NCBI GenBank assembly: GCA_029776205.1
Contig: JAKOTQ010000023.1
Coordinates: forward strand, 1-64,000
Source: Bacillota bacterium
GTDB taxonomy: Bacteria; Bacillota; UBA4882; UBA8346
Length of the DNA stretch: 64,000 bases
Reading direction: 5' to 3'
How positions within the stretch are numbered: position 1 is the first letter of the stretch; the number at the start of each line of letters is the position of its first letter. Below the pieces are notes generated by a model, which was given only the letters and a program-made list of their open reading frames with translations, searched no databases and had not been told where the DNA came from. Of this stretch, positions 9,720-19,501 are shown one piece after another. Position numbers and translations under genes: made by a program.

Positions 9720-11789
9720 TTGAAAAAGCATACTGTTGAAACCATGCGGAATTTAGTCCTGTTGGGACATGGTGGTTCCGGTAAAACCACACTGGCTGAG
9801 GCTATGTTGTACAGTGCGAAGGCCATCGAACGTTTTGGTAAAGTAGATGACGGAAACTCCACAATGGATTATGATCCTGAAGAAATCAAGCGGAAAATCA
9901 GTATTTCAACGTCTATTGCTCCGCTTGAGTATAAAGAGGATAAAGTCAATATCATTGATACCCCTGGTTTTTTTGATTTTGTCGGAGAAGTTAAGGGGGC
10001 GGTGCGGGCTGCAGACGTCGCTTGTATTGTGGTGTGCGCTGTTTCCGGTGTTGAGGTGGGTACCGATAAAGCCTGGGGTTATGCTGATGAGCAAAATTTG
10101 CCCCGGGTATTTTTTATAAATAAGATGGATCGCGAAAATGCTAATTTTGACAAAGTACTTACGGATTTACGCGATAAATATGGTAAAAATGTTATACCGA
10201 TTCGAATTCCGGTGGGTGCGGCTGAAACCTTCCAGGGAGTTATCGACATTTTAGAGCATAAAATGTATCTCTTGGAAGGCGGAAAAATGGTGGAAAAACC
10301 GATCCCTGCCGAATATGAAGAAAAGGTTGCGGAGTACCATCAGATGCTGACAGAAGCAGTGGTGGAAACTGACGATGAACTTCTCACCAAGTATCTGGAA
10401 GGGGAAACTATCGGTCGTGAAGAGTTGATGGCTGGTGCTCGAAAAGCTATCACCAATGAACAAGTGATTCCGGTTTTGGTCGGTTCATCCCTGAAGTTAA
10501 TCGGAATCATCAGTCTCTTGGATGCGGTCGTGGATTATATCCCGTCACCGGTGGATCGGGGCGCTATCGTCGGTGTAGACGGAACCAAACGGCTACCCAG
10601 CGAAGATGAACCTTTCTCGGCATTGGTCTTTAAAACAATGGCCGATCCTTTTGTGGGTAAGTTAACGCTGTTCAGGGTGTTTTCGGGTGTGGTCAAATCT
10701 GATTCACAGGTGTACAATTCCAGCCGAGAGGCGATGGAACGCATTGGCCAATTGTTCCTGATCAAGGGAAAAACGCAGGAACCTGTCGATCAACTGTGTG
10801 CCGGAGATTTGGGGGCTGTTGCTAAGCTGCAGTATACTTTCACCGGAGATACTTTGTGTGATAAGGATAAAGTCATCGTTTATCCGCCTATTCAATTCCC
10901 GGATGCTAAATTGTCGCTGGCAGTTGAACCAAAAGCTAAAGGCGATGAAGAAAAGATCAGCGCCGGGCTTAGCCGGTTGGTGGAAGAAGATCCCACCTTT
11001 AAGGTTGAAAAGAATTCGATCACCCATGAATTGGTGGCTTCCGGCATGGGAGATCTCCATATTGAGGTCATCACCAGTAAATTGCAGAAGAAATTCGGTG
11101 TGAGCGTTAACTTAAAAGAGCCGAAAATTTCCTATAAAGAGACTATTAAAGGTACGGTGAAAGCTGAAGGGAAACATAAGAAGCAAAGCGGCGGCCGGGG
11201 TCAATACGGCCATGTATGGATCGAAATGAGCCCGTTACCGGCTGGCGGCGGATTTGAGTTTGTCGACAATATTTTTGGAGGCGCTGTTCCGAAAAACTAT
11301 ATCCCGGCCGTTGAAAAAGGGATTCGGGAAACCATGGAACGCGGTGTTTTAGCCGGTTATCCGGTCGTTGACGTCCGAGTGTCCCTTTTTGACGGCTCCT
11401 ATCACAGCGTGGATTCTTCGGAAATGGCGTTTAAAATTGCAGCTTCGATGGCTTTCAAAAAAGGTTTTATGGAAGCCAAACCTATCTTGCTGGAGCCGAT
11501 TATGCGGCTGGAAGTCACAGTTCCCGAAGAATACATGGGCGATATTATTGGCGACCTCAATAAAAAACGCGGAAAAATCCTGGGAATGGAACCCGACGGC
11601 AAAAATCAGATTGTTAAAGCGTTGGTGCCCCAAGCTGAACTCGCTAAATATGCGATTGACCTGCGTTCGATGACGCAAGGACGGGCTGATTTCGAAATGG
11701 CTTTTGACCATTATGAAGAGGTTCCGTCACACTTGGCAGAACATATCATTGCTGAAGCCAAAAAACATATGGTGGAAGAGGAAGAATAA
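9720..11789 (+). CDS. Elongation factor G paralogue (EF-G2/FusA2-like)
   Basis: GHGGSGKTTLAEAML P-loop, NIIDTPGFFDF, NKMDREN, EF-G domains IV/V. Confidence 0.85.
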   Translation: MKKHTVETMRNLVLLGHGGSGKTTLAEAMLYSAKAIERFGKVDDGNSTMDYDPEEIKRKISISTSIAPLEYKEDKVNIIDTPGFFDFVGEVKGAVRAADVACIVVCAVSGVEVGTDKAWGYADEQNLPRVFFINKMDRENANFDKVLTDLRDKYGKNVIPIRIPVGAAETFQGVIDILEHKMYLLEGGKMVEKPIPAEYEEKVAEYHQMLTEAVVETDDELLTKYLEGETIGREELMAGARKAITNEQVIPVLVGSSLKLIGIISLLDAVVDYIPSPVDRGAIVGVDGTKRLPSEDEPFSALVFKTMADPFVGKLTLFRVFSGVVKSDSQVYNSSREAMERIGQLFLIKGKTQEPVDQLCAGDLGAVAKLQYTFTGDTLCDKDKVIVYPPIQFPDAKLSLAVEPKAKGDEEKISAGLSRLVEEDPTFKVEKNSITHELVASGMGDLHIEVITSKLQKKFGVSVNLKEPKISYKETIKGTVKAEGKHKKQSGGRGQYGHVWIEMSPLPAGGGFEFVDNIFGGAVPKNYIPAVEKGIRETMERGVLAGYPVVDVRVSLFDGSYHSVDSSEMAFKIAASMAFKKGFMEAKPILLEPIMRLEVTVPEEYMGDIIGDLNKKRGKILGMEPDGKNQIVKALVPQAELAKYAIDLRSMTQGRADFEMAFDHYEEVPSHLAEHIIAEAKKHMVEEEE

Positions 11790-11801
11790 TTCCAAGTGTA
11801 T

Positions 11802-11826
11802 GCCGGAGAAATTCTCCGGCTTTTTT
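11802..11826 (+). terminator. Rho-independent terminator
   Basis: GCCGGAGAA/TTCTCCGGC followed by T6. Confidence 0.9.
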
Positions 11827-12008
11827 ATTACTTTAAAAGTATTGCGTTACCATAAGCCTTGTGATAATCTATAGTAAGAGCCTTAATCTTTAGGATTACT
11901 TGGAGTAGTCGGTTAATTTTCAATCAGTCTCAGAATTGCCCTCCAGTTCTAGTCCGAAGAAAGGCCCAATACCACAGCCCATCGGGCTAGTTAACGGGAG
12001 GTTTTTTT

Positions 12009-12290
12009 ATGTACCAAGATAAGACCCTTACGTGTAAAGATTGCGGTCAGGAGTTCGTTTTCACTGCTAATGAGCAAGAGTTTTATGCTTCAAAAGGCTT
12101 TGAAAATGAGCCGGGTCGTTGCCCCAGTTGCCGTGCTGCCCGCAAACAGCAACGCAACGGTGTTCAACGGGAACGTCAAATGTATCCGGCAGTTTGCTCC
12201 GAATGCGGCGTCGAAACCACAGTTCCGTTCCAACCTACCGGTGATCGTCCGGTATACTGCCGGGATTGCTTTCAAGCCAAACGCGGTTAA
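12009..12290 (+). CDS. Zinc-ribbon domain protein (four CxxC motifs)
   Basis: CKDCGQEF, CPSCRAARK, CSECGVETTVPFQP, CRDCF. Confidence 0.85.
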   Translation: MYQDKTLTCKDCGQEFVFTANEQEFYASKGFENEPGRCPSCRAARKQQRNGVQRERQMYPAVCSECGVETTVPFQPTGDRPVYCRDCFQAKRG

Positions 12291-12316
12291 TTTACTTTGA
12301 ACTTAACGTAAAGTTA

Positions 12317-12349
12317 AACCCCGACTTTCTAAAGGAGTCGGGGTTTTTT
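12317..12349 (+). terminator. Rho-independent terminator
   Basis: AACCCCGACT/AGTCGGGGTT followed by T tract. Confidence 0.92.
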
Positions 12350-12472
12350 GGTGGATTGGACACGTTGATCGTAATACGTTTAAGCCTTTACAAATGGCAG
12401 GTAAGCGGCAAGAAACAGCGAATAATTACATGAAAAGGGAGCCGGATTTGCCGGTATAATACGAGGTTAATC

Positions 12473-15400
12473 ATGACTCAATTTGTTCATTTGCATGTAC
12501 ATACCCAATATTCGTTATTGGACGGGGCGGCCGATTTGGAACGTTTGCTGAAAACCGTAGCCGACTATGGTATGCCGGCAGTCGCCATGACGGACCATGG
12601 GGTGATGTATGGCAGTTTAAAATTTTATCAGCAGGCCAAAAAGATGGGCGTTCACCCCGTTTTAGGCTGCGAAGTATATTTGGCGCCTCGAAGTCACCGG
12701 GATAAAGCGCCGAAGGTCGATGATAATCTGTCTCACCTGGTCCTTTTAGCTGAATCTAATGAAGGATATCGGAACCTGATGAAATTGGTTTCTATTGCCC
12801 ATTTGGATGGCTTTTATTATAAACCCCGAGTGGATCTGGAATTATTGCGGAAATATTCGAAAGGGTTAATTGCCCTTTCGGCGTGTATGTCCGGGGAGAT
12901 CCCCCGGTTAATTTTGAATGACCGTTATGAGACAGCCAAAGAGCGGGTAGGCCTATATCAGGAGATTTTCGGAAGGGACTCATTTTATTTAGAATTACAG
13001 ATGCAGCATCTTCAAGGTCAACGGATGCTTAATCACCAATTGATGCGGCTGGCAGCGGAATGCGGAGCACCGCTGGTGGCTACCAATGATGTTCACTATA
13101 TTTATAAAGAAGATGCCCAAGTTCATGATGTCTTACTCTGTATTCAAACTGGTAAGACAGTGGATGAACCCAATCGGTTAAAATTTCCCAATGCGGAGTT
13201 TTACCTTAAAACTGCCGATGAAATGGCTGAACTGTTTTTGGATTGTCCGGTTGCCATCGAAAATACGGTTCGGATCGCCGAACGGTGTCAGGTGGAACTG
13301 GAATTGGGCAAGTTTCATATGCCGAAGTTTGAGGTTCCGGAGGAAAGTACGGCAGGCCGTTATTTGGAGCAACTCTGCCGGGAAGGGATATCCAACCGGA
13401 AACTGGCGTGGAATGAAACCTATGAGAAACGGTTGGTCTATGAGCTTCAAACCATTGAACAGATGGGTTTTGCCGGCTATTTCTTGGTTGTCTGGGATTT
13501 TGTCCATTATGCCAAAAACCACAATATTATGGTAGGGCCGGGGCGGGGATCGGCTGCCGGAAGCTTGGTTGCTTATTTGTTGGGGATCACGGATCTGGAT
13601 CCATTGGCCAATGGATTGCTGTTTGAACGGTTTCTCAATCCGGAGCGGGTTTCCATGCCTGATATTGATATTGATTTCTGTTATGAGCGCCGCTCCGAGG
13701 TCATTGATTATGTGCGAAAACGATACGGGGCAGAGCGGGTTGCCCAAATCATTACTTTTGGAACGATGGCTGCCAGAGCAGCAGTTCGTGATGTAGGGAG
13801 AGTTTTGGGAATTCCCTATGGAGAAGTGGATAAGCTCGCCAAATTGATCCCTCACGAGTTGGGCATTTCATTGCGGGAAGCAATCGAGCAATCGGCTGAA
13901 CTTAGGGCGATGATCGAAGGAAATCCCCGGTTGCAACGGTTGATAGCGATTGCGTCCCGGGTGGAGGGTTTTCCACGGCATGCGTCGACCCATGCGGCCG
14001 GGGTGGTGATCGCGGCGGATCCGTTAACCGAATATCTGCCGTTAACCCGGTCGACTGAAGATGAAATTTTAACTCAATTTCCGATGGAAGATATCGAAGC
14101 TTTAGGCCTTTTAAAAATGGATTTCCTGGGTCTTCGCACCTTAACGGTTCTCCGGGATACCCTGCGTTGGATCGAACGAAACCGCCATCAGTCGCTGGAA
14201 TTATCCAGGATTCCATTGGATGATCCCGCGACTTACCGGCTGCTGCAGTCCGGTAGCACGCTGGGCGTATTTCAACTGGAAAGCCGTGGAATCCGAAGCC
14301 TGATGATTCGGTTGAAACCTGAAAACCTGTCGGATATTACCGCATTAGTTGCCCTCTACCGGCCCGGCCCATTGGGCAGCGGCATGGTGGATGATTTTAT
14401 CCGGGCAAAACATGGAGAGCAGAAGTTGAATTATCTCCATCCGGGGCTGGAACCGATTTTGCGGGAGACTAACGGAGTGATTCTCTATCAGGAACAGGTG
14501 ATGCGGATTGCCAGTGAAATTGGCGGATTTAGCCTAGGAGAGGCCGATTTGGTCCGGCGGGCTATGGGTAAGAAGAAGCCGGAAGTTCTGGCGGCGATGC
14601 GGGCTCAATTTGTCAAAGGTGCCGCTGAACGGGGAGTAACGGAGGCAATTGCTAATGAACTCTTTGACTTGATGGAATATTTCTCAGGCTATGGTTTTAA
14701 TAAATCCCATTCGGCCGCATATGGCCTGGTAGCGTATGAGACGGCCTATTTTAAAGCCAATTATCCTCAAGAATTTATGGCTGCTTTGCTAACCAGCGTG
14801 ATGGGTAACGGGGATAAAGTCGGTTTATATGTTGAGGAATGTCGACGGATGGGTCTGACGATTCTGCATCCGGATATCAACCGAAGTTATGCGGCCTTTA
14901 CTCCGGAAGGAGATCACATTCGTTTTGGATTAATGGGAATTAAGAACGTGGGCTTAGGCGCAATTGAACGTATTGTTGCAGAACGGGAGGCCCAAGGCGA
15001 ATTCCGTTCCCTTTATGATTTTTGCCGGAGAGTCACGCATCAATTGGTTAATAAACGGGTGATTGAAAGTTTGGTTTATGCCGGTGCCTTTGATTTTACC
15101 GGGATGCACCGGAAACAGTTGTTGGTAATGCTCGAGAACTATTTTGAGCAGAACCCGCGCCTCAGTCATCAACGCAATCAACTGAATTTACTAGAACCTA
15201 TCTTTGAGGAGGAACTTGCCCCAACTCCGGTGGTCGGGGGATTTACCAAAAAAGAGCTTTTGGAGCAGGAAAAAGAGTATTTGGGCGTTTATCTTTCCGG
15301 CCATCCATTGGATGAATGGATGGATAAATTCCGTCAAAATCAAGTGATGACCATCGCTGAGTTGGAAGAGGAAGCGGATGGGAAGGAAGTGCTTATCGGT

Positions 15401-15631
15401 GGCGTGGTTATTGGCTGGCGGACTCTGACCACCAAAGCGGGGGCCGTGATGGCTGCATTTCGATTGGAGGATCTGACGGGTGCGGTGGAAGTCGTGGTTT
15501 TCCCGAAATTATTTGAAAAGGTGGGTGCCGGTTTCCATCCGGAACGGATCGCCCTTGTGAAAGGACGGCTCCAGGAGGAGGAACAGGGGCTAAAAGTATT
15601 GGCTTCTCAGCTGCGCTGGTTAGGCGAATAG
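12473..15631 (+). CDS. dnaE: DNA polymerase III subunit alpha
   Basis: PHP domain FVHLHVHTQYSLLDGAAD, GPGRGSAAGSLVAYLLGIT, DIDIDF, C-terminal OB fold. Confidence 0.95.
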   Translation: MTQFVHLHVHTQYSLLDGAADLERLLKTVADYGMPAVAMTDHGVMYGSLKFYQQAKKMGVHPVLGCEVYLAPRSHRDKAPKVDDNLSHLVLLAESNEGYRNLMKLVSIAHLDGFYYKPRVDLELLRKYSKGLIALSACMSGEIPRLILNDRYETAKERVGLYQEIFGRDSFYLELQMQHLQGQRMLNHQLMRLAAECGAPLVATNDVHYIYKEDAQVHDVLLCIQTGKTVDEPNRLKFPNAEFYLKTADEMAELFLDCPVAIENTVRIAERCQVELELGKFHMPKFEVPEESTAGRYLEQLCREGISNRKLAWNETYEKRLVYELQTIEQMGFAGYFLVVWDFVHYAKNHNIMVGPGRGSAAGSLVAYLLGITDLDPLANGLLFERFLNPERVSMPDIDIDFCYERRSEVIDYVRKRYGAERVAQIITFGTMAARAAVRDVGRVLGIPYGEVDKLAKLIPHELGISLREAIEQSAELRAMIEGNPRLQRLIAIASRVEGFPRHASTHAAGVVIAADPLTEYLPLTRSTEDEILTQFPMEDIEALGLLKMDFLGLRTLTVLRDTLRWIERNRHQSLELSRIPLDDPATYRLLQSGSTLGVFQLESRGIRSLMIRLKPENLSDITALVALYRPGPLGSGMVDDFIRAKHGEQKLNYLHPGLEPILRETNGVILYQEQVMRIASEIGGFSLGEADLVRRAMGKKKPEVLAAMRAQFVKGAAERGVTEAIANELFDLMEYFSGYGFNKSHSAAYGLVAYETAYFKANYPQEFMAALLTSVMGNGDKVGLYVEECRRMGLTILHPDINRSYAAFTPEGDHIRFGLMGIKNVGLGAIERIVAEREAQGEFRSLYDFCRRVTHQLVNKRVIESLVYAGAFDFTGMHRKQLLVMLENYFEQNPRLSHQRNQLNLLEPIFEEELAPTPVVGGFTKKELLEQEKEYLGVYLSGHPLDEWMDKFRQNQVMTIAELEEEADGKEVLIGGVVIGWRTLTTKAGAVMAAFRLEDLTGAVEVVVFPKLFEKVGAGFHPERIALVKGRLQEEEQGLKVLASQLRWLGE

Positions 15632-15716
15632 CTTTACGTTTCTCCCTCTATGCTTGCCGGAATCGGCGAATTCGGGTACAATGGGGAATGGATATTTTTA
15701 ACGCTGGGAGGCCATC

Positions 15717-16946
15717 ATGGGCTTAAGAGAAGATGCATTGGCATTACATCGAAATCATCAGGGAAAATTGGCGGTTACCAGTAAGGTGAAGGTCAACACG
15801 CCTCAGGAACTGAGTCTGGCGTATACGCCGGGCGTTGCGGAACCTTGCAAGGAGATCGCCGCTCATCCCGAATTGAGTTATGAATATACCAACCGCGGCA
15901 ATATGGTGGCTGTGGTTTCCGATGGTACAGCCGTATTGGGGCTTGGCGATATCGGTCCGGAAGCCGGAATGCCGGTGATGGAAGGCAAAGCCATCTTATT
16001 CAAGGAATTTGCCGATGTGGATGCTGTACCGATCTGCTTAGGAACGAAAGATCCGGCGGAGATTATCCAGGCGGTTAAATGGTTGGAGCCAACTTTTGGC
16101 GGGATCAATCTGGAGGATATCGCCGGAACTCATTGTTTCGAAGTAGAAGAAGGCCTTAAAAAGATCATGGATATTCCGGTGTTTCATGACGATCAGCATG
16201 GAACTGCCGTAGTTTGCTGTGCCGGGGTGATCAATGCTTTAAAACTCGTGAAGAAAGAGTTCACTCAGGCGCGGGTAGTGGTAAACGGGGATGGAGCGGC
16301 TGGATTGGCTATCTCCCGGTTTTTATTGTCTGCCGGAATTCAACCGGACCATTTAACCATCTGTGGGATCAATGGGATACTGACTCCGGGTAGTCATGCC
16401 AATCATGCAATGCGGGAGTCTCTCGCCCGATTGACCAATCCGTCAGGGAGAACCGGAACATTGTCGGATGCGCTAAAAGGAGCCGATGTGTTTATCGGGG
16501 TATCGGTCGGGAATATCGTGGACCGGGCGATGATCGCATCGATGGCGCCCAATCCGGTCGTCTTTGCCATGGCCAATCCCCAACCGGAGATCCTGCCTGA
16601 CGAAGCCAAGGCCGGAGGGGCTGCTGTGGTTGGAACCGGCCGTTCGGATTATCCCAATCAAATCAATAATTTGCTGGGATTCCCTGGAATTTTCCGAGGA
16701 GCACTGGATGTTCGGGCGAGAGATATCACTGAAGCAATGAAAGTGGCTGCAGCCCGGGCTATTGCTGATTTGATCCCGGAGGAAGAGTTAACGCCCGATT
16801 ATGTCATTCCAAAACCTTTTGATCGCCGCGTCGTTCCTGCTGTTGCGTTGGCCGTCGCTCAGGCAGCGATGGAAAGCGGTGTAGCCCGGGAACCGAAGAC
16901 CAGGGAACAGTTGGAGGAAGGCCTGCGGCAACGGGGATTGCTTTGA
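15717..16946 (+). CDS. NAD(P)-dependent malic enzyme
   Basis: SLAYTPGVAEPCKEI, VVSDGTAVLGLGDIGP, VFHDDQHGTAVV. Confidence 0.95.
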   Translation: MGLREDALALHRNHQGKLAVTSKVKVNTPQELSLAYTPGVAEPCKEIAAHPELSYEYTNRGNMVAVVSDGTAVLGLGDIGPEAGMPVMEGKAILFKEFADVDAVPICLGTKDPAEIIQAVKWLEPTFGGINLEDIAGTHCFEVEEGLKKIMDIPVFHDDQHGTAVVCCAGVINALKLVKKEFTQARVVVNGDGAAGLAISRFLLSAGIQPDHLTICGINGILTPGSHANHAMRESLARLTNPSGRTGTLSDALKGADVFIGVSVGNIVDRAMIASMAPNPVVFAMANPQPEILPDEAKAGGAAVVGTGRSDYPNQINNLLGFPGIFRGALDVRARDITEAMKVAAARAIADLIPEEELTPDYVIPKPFDRRVVPAVALAVAQAAMESGVAREPKTREQLEEGLRQRGLL

Positions 16947-16954
16947 CCAGTTCG

Positions 16955-17324
16955 CAGTTGACAGTGTACAGTGGACAGCTAATTAATCAAGGGTGCAACA
17001 GTGCACAGTACACCGTGCATAGTGACGAGCGAGAATACGGAATGGACAGAAGATAGTAGGCGAAAGTAAACGCTTAAAAAACTAGAAGTTTCGGGCCAGG
17101 TCTCTTTCTCCTTTTTTGGAGAGAGCCGGGGTGAGGTTTTAAATAGGAATGTGGAGCATTATCACCATCACCCAGAACTCAGGGTCTTGTACCCCAGAAT
17201 TGTACTGTGAACTTACATTTGAAAATCATGATCCTAACTCGAATAATTGTACGGAACGCACATATGCGTTCCCTACTTGTGCCTCATGCCTAAACCGTGA
17301 ACCGTGCACCGTGAACTGTGAACC
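16955..17324. repeat. Composite heptanucleotide element: CAGTTGA CAGTGTA CAGTGGA; AACAGTG CACAGTA CACCGTG CATAGTG; right arm AACCGTG AACCGTG CACCGTG AACTGTG
   Basis: 7-nt period in each block; left and right arms in opposed orientation. Confidence 0.85.
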
Positions 17325-17369
17325 AATATTTATCGATATTATTTGCTTAAGCAATATGGAGGGTTTAAA

Positions 17370-18626
17370 CTGGCTTGGATTGCGGATCTTCATATACATT
17401 CCCATTTTTCGATGGCCACGAGTAAATTGTGCGATCCGGTGAACCTGCACCGGTGGGCCGGATTGAAAGGGATCACGTTGGTCGGAACCGGTGACTTTAC
17501 CCATGGGGGATGGCGCCGGGAACTCCGGGAAAACCTGGTGGAAGCGGAACCGGGTTTTTATCGTTTGCGGAAGGAACATCAACCGGAAATCCCGGATCAA
17601 CCGGATGCCCGCTTTGTGATCAGCGGGGAAATCAGCAGTATTTATAAGAAGAACGGGCGTACCCGTAAAGTCCATAATTTGATCTTATTGCCTTCATTGG
17701 AAGCCGCTGATGCACTTAGTGCCAAATTGGAGAGCCTGGGAATGAATCTCCATTCTGACGGGCGTCCGATTTTGGGATTGGACAGTTACCGGCTGTTTCA
17801 AATGACGTTGGACGTATGTCCTGAAGCGATTTTCATTCCGGCTCATATCTGGACTCCCCATTTTTCGGTGTTTGGCTCCAATTCCGGGTTTGATCTTATC
17901 GAGGAGTGTTATGAAGATTTGACCCCTTGCATCAGTGCATTGGAAACCGGGCTTTCGTCGGATCCGGCCATGAATTGGCAATGGTCGGCTCTGGATCGGT
18001 TTCGGCTAATTTCCAATTCCGATGCTCATAACCCGCAAAACCTGGGAAGGGAAGCTACGGTTTTTGAGGCGGAATTATCATATCAAGGGTTGAGAAAAGC
18101 TTTGCAGGGTGATGCAACGGACCGCCTGGCTGGGACCGTCGAATTTTTTCCTGAGGAAGGAAAGTACCACTATGATGGGCATCGGAATTGCGGCATTTCA
18201 TTTACTCCGGAACAGACTGCCCAGCATAACGGATTATGCCCCGTGTGCGGGAAAAAAGTGACTGTCGGTGTATTTAACCGGATTACTGCTTTAGCTGATC
18301 GCCCTTTGGGTTTCCAACCGGAAGGAGCTCAGCCTTTTCAGCGGCTGATCCCGCTTAAAGAGATTATCGGGGACGTTTACAATGTCGGGGTCAATACCCG
18401 TAAAGTTGATACGGTCTATTGGGCCTTATTACGCGAATTTGGCCCGGAATTGGTCATTTTAAGAGATACCGATATTGAACGGCTCACTCAGTTTGATTCA
18501 GCGATCGGGATGGCTATTTCCCGGTTGCGAAACGGGCAAGTAAGCATTATACCGGGATATGATGGGCAATACGGTGTCATCTCCGTTATTAGCGAAGAAG
18601 AGCGAAAACAATTTAGGATAAAGTAA
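17370..18626 (+). CDS. Endonuclease Q-like PHP family protein
   Basis: AWIADLHIHSHFSMATSK, SGEISSIYKKNGRTRKVHNLILLPS, PAHIWTPHFSVFGSNSGFD, SDAHNPQNLGREAT, zinc-finger-like CGISF...CPVCGKK; CTG start after GGAGGG likely, track start is TTG 17343. Confidence 0.8.
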   Translation: MAWIADLHIHSHFSMATSKLCDPVNLHRWAGLKGITLVGTGDFTHGGWRRELRENLVEAEPGFYRLRKEHQPEIPDQPDARFVISGEISSIYKKNGRTRKVHNLILLPSLEAADALSAKLESLGMNLHSDGRPILGLDSYRLFQMTLDVCPEAIFIPAHIWTPHFSVFGSNSGFDLIEECYEDLTPCISALETGLSSDPAMNWQWSALDRFRLISNSDAHNPQNLGREATVFEAELSYQGLRKALQGDATDRLAGTVEFFPEEGKYHYDGHRNCGISFTPEQTAQHNGLCPVCGKKVTVGVFNRITALADRPLGFQPEGAQPFQRLIPLKEIIGDVYNVGVNTRKVDTVYWALLREFGPELVILRDTDIERLTQFDSAIGMAISRLRNGQVSIIPGYDGQYGVISVISEEERKQFRIK

Positions 18627-18650
18627 TGATAAGGAGAGGGGTTTAAAACG

Positions 18651-19499
18651 ATGACGGCGCAGATTATCGATGGAAAAGCAGTAGCAGCCCGGTTGCGGGA
18701 AAGTTTGCGGGAGCGGATTGCCCGCTTGACAGAACGGGGCAATCAACCGGGATTGGCGGTGATTCTGGTCGGAGACGATCCGGCCTCCCGGGTTTATGTC
18801 AATTCCAAGCGTAAGACCTGTGCAGCATTAGGCATTTATTCGGAGGAACATACGTTGCCGGGGGATGTTGCGGAAAAAGAGTTGTTGGATCTGATTGACC
18901 GATTGAATGCTGATCCTAAAATTCATGGTATTTTACTGCAATTGCCCCTTCCAGCCCACTTGGATGAAGATAAAATGTTGGAACGGATCGTTCCGAATAA
19001 GGATGTGGATGGTTTTCACCCGGTGAATGTCGGAAAAATGGTTATCGGCTTGGAAGGTTTTCTTCCCTGTACTCCGGCGGGAGTGATGGAACTTATTAAA
19101 GAAACCGGGATTTCCATCAGCGGAAAAGAATGCGTAGTTGTGGGGCGAAGCAACATTGTAGGAAAACCACAGGCTATTTTGCTACTTCGAGAACATGGAA
19201 CTGTCACCATCTGTCATTCGCGGACTGCCAATTTACGAGAGGTTTGCCGGCGAGCCGATATTTTAGTGGCGGCAGTGGGGAAAGCGGAGATGATCACTGC
19301 TGACTATGTTAAACCAGGGGCAGTAGTGATCGATGTGGGGATCAACCGGACGGCTGACGGGAAATTAGTTGGAGATGTTCATTATGAGTCCGTTGCCGAA
19401 GTCGCAGGTTGGATCACTCCAGTACCGGGCGGTGTCGGGCCGATGACGATCGCTAAATTGATGGAAAATACAGTGATCAGCGCAGAACGGGTGAAATAG
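18651..19499 (+). CDS. folD: Methylenetetrahydrofolate dehydrogenase/cyclohydrolase
   Basis: [48 protein letters not shown]. Confidence 0.97.
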   Translation: MTAQIIDGKAVAARLRESLRERIARLTERGNQPGLAVILVGDDPASRVYVNSKRKTCAALGIYSEEHTLPGDVAEKELLDLIDRLNADPKIHGILLQLPLPAHLDEDKMLERIVPNKDVDGFHPVNVGKMVIGLEGFLPCTPAGVMELIKETGISISGKECVVVGRSNIVGKPQAILLLREHGTVTICHSRTANLREVCRRADILVAAVGKAEMITADYVKPGAVVIDVGINRTADGKLVGDVHYESVAEVAGWITPVPGGVGPMTIAKLMENTVISAERVK

Positions 19500-19501
19500 G
19501 A

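Noticed and set aside
13178-13855. 225-aa antisense ORF inside dnaE
   Set aside because: Composition follows the complement of dnaE codons; no domain signal.
17149-17442. 97-aa + strand ORF across the spacer before EndoQ
   Set aside because: Translation of heptamer repeats and of the 5' end of the EndoQ gene in another frame.
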